DNA of 7,084 bases from the NCBI GenBank assembly GCA_021810175.1, contig JAJZJJ010000145.1, positions 1 to 7,084 on the forward strand, given 5' to 3'. A program made the position numbers and the translations under genes. Positions 6,957 through 7,084 of this stretch are shown piece by piece. Numbering within the stretch: the first letter of the stretch is position 1; every line of letters begins with the position of its first letter. Origin of the DNA: Acidobacteriota bacterium. Its GTDB lineage: Bacteria > Acidobacteriota > Terriglobia > Terriglobales > Acidobacteriaceae. Under the pieces are notes generated by a model. The model was given only the letters and a program-made list of their open reading frames with translations, did not search any database and had not been told where the DNA came from.

Positions 6957-7084
6957 CTAGTCGCTCTTGCTCGGAGCCGAAGACGGCGCAGAGGCGGGCT
7001 TGCTGCTGTTGTCGCTCGCAGCCGCGGCCGGCTTTTCAGCAGAGCCACTTGCGGGCTTGGCACTGCTGTCGCCGGAGGATTTCG
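6957..7084 (-). CDS. C-terminal tail of an unidentified Ser/Ala/Lys/Pro-rich protein (start outside window)
   Basis: On the minus strand a frame is open from the window edge to a TAG at 6959-6957 and encodes 41 visible residues. They are nearly all Ser, Ala, Pro, Lys and Gly and contain imperfect repeats: SSAKPASGS, SAEKPAAAAS and SSKPASAPSS, ending SAPSKSD. Such tails are disordered extensions seen on envelope-associated and other bacterial proteins; the visible part gives no function. The stop lies 58 bases before the AhpD-like ATG on the same strand, so the two may be co-transcribed. The opposite strand is also open here (Leu/Ala-rich, no good start after TAG at 6958-6960). The call rests on the repeat pattern and the matching strand of the neighbour. 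Confidence 0.5.
   Translation of the reverse strand, partial: KSSGDSSAKPASGSAEKPAAAASDNSSKPASAPSSAPSKSD

Noticed and set aside
6899..7063. N-terminal extension of the AhpD-like protein to a start at 7063
   Set aside because: The added residues are Arg/Ser-rich and unlike the family. A better start with a perfect Shine-Dalgarno exists at 6898, and another frame with a KPA-repeat tail fits this stretch better.

Overview
The window is GC-rich bacterial DNA, densely packed with genes and with short intergenic gaps. The style suggests a Gram-negative environmental bacterium. The secreted PAP2-like protein and the AhpD-like protein remind me of Acidobacteriota (Terriglobia), but no rRNA or marker gene is present, so this assignment is tentative.

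Positions 1-3407 (+ strand) hold a complete dTDP-L-rhamnose pathway in the order rmlB-rmlA-rmlC-rmlD. Only the first few codons of rmlB lie outside the window. The junctions are a 4-base ATGA overlap, a 2-base gap and another 4-base ATGA overlap, so the four genes are almost certainly one translationally coupled operon. RmlA activates glucose-1-phosphate to dTDP-glucose, RmlB dehydrates it, RmlC epimerises it and RmlD reduces it to dTDP-L-rhamnose, the donor for rhamnose in LPS O-antigen, exopolysaccharide or glycolipid.

Positions 3420-4289 (- strand) converge on the operon with a 12-base gap. They encode an exported PAP2-fold protein with a TTG start. Its two catalytic histidines are intact, but three signature residues of the phosphate-binding motifs are changed. 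A 121-base divergent promoter region (4290-4410) follows.

Positions 4411-6372 (+) encode a two-domain ABC-F ATPase with a C-terminal coiled coil. It is probably a soluble translation or ribosome factor and may be translated from a leaderless mRNA. It converges on an AhpD-like, CxxC-containing protein (6404-6898, -). The Shine-Dalgarno sequence of that gene is exactly the loop of a strong hairpin abutting the start codon. Positions 6957-7084 (-) hold what looks like the repetitive Ser/Ala/Lys/Pro-rich C-terminal tail of a protein whose body lies beyond the window.

I see no mobile element, CRISPR array, tRNA, rRNA or prophage feature, and no multi-gene system that looks new. The points worth a second look are the altered PAP2 motifs, the hairpin around the AhpD-like start, and the possible leaderless ABC-F start.
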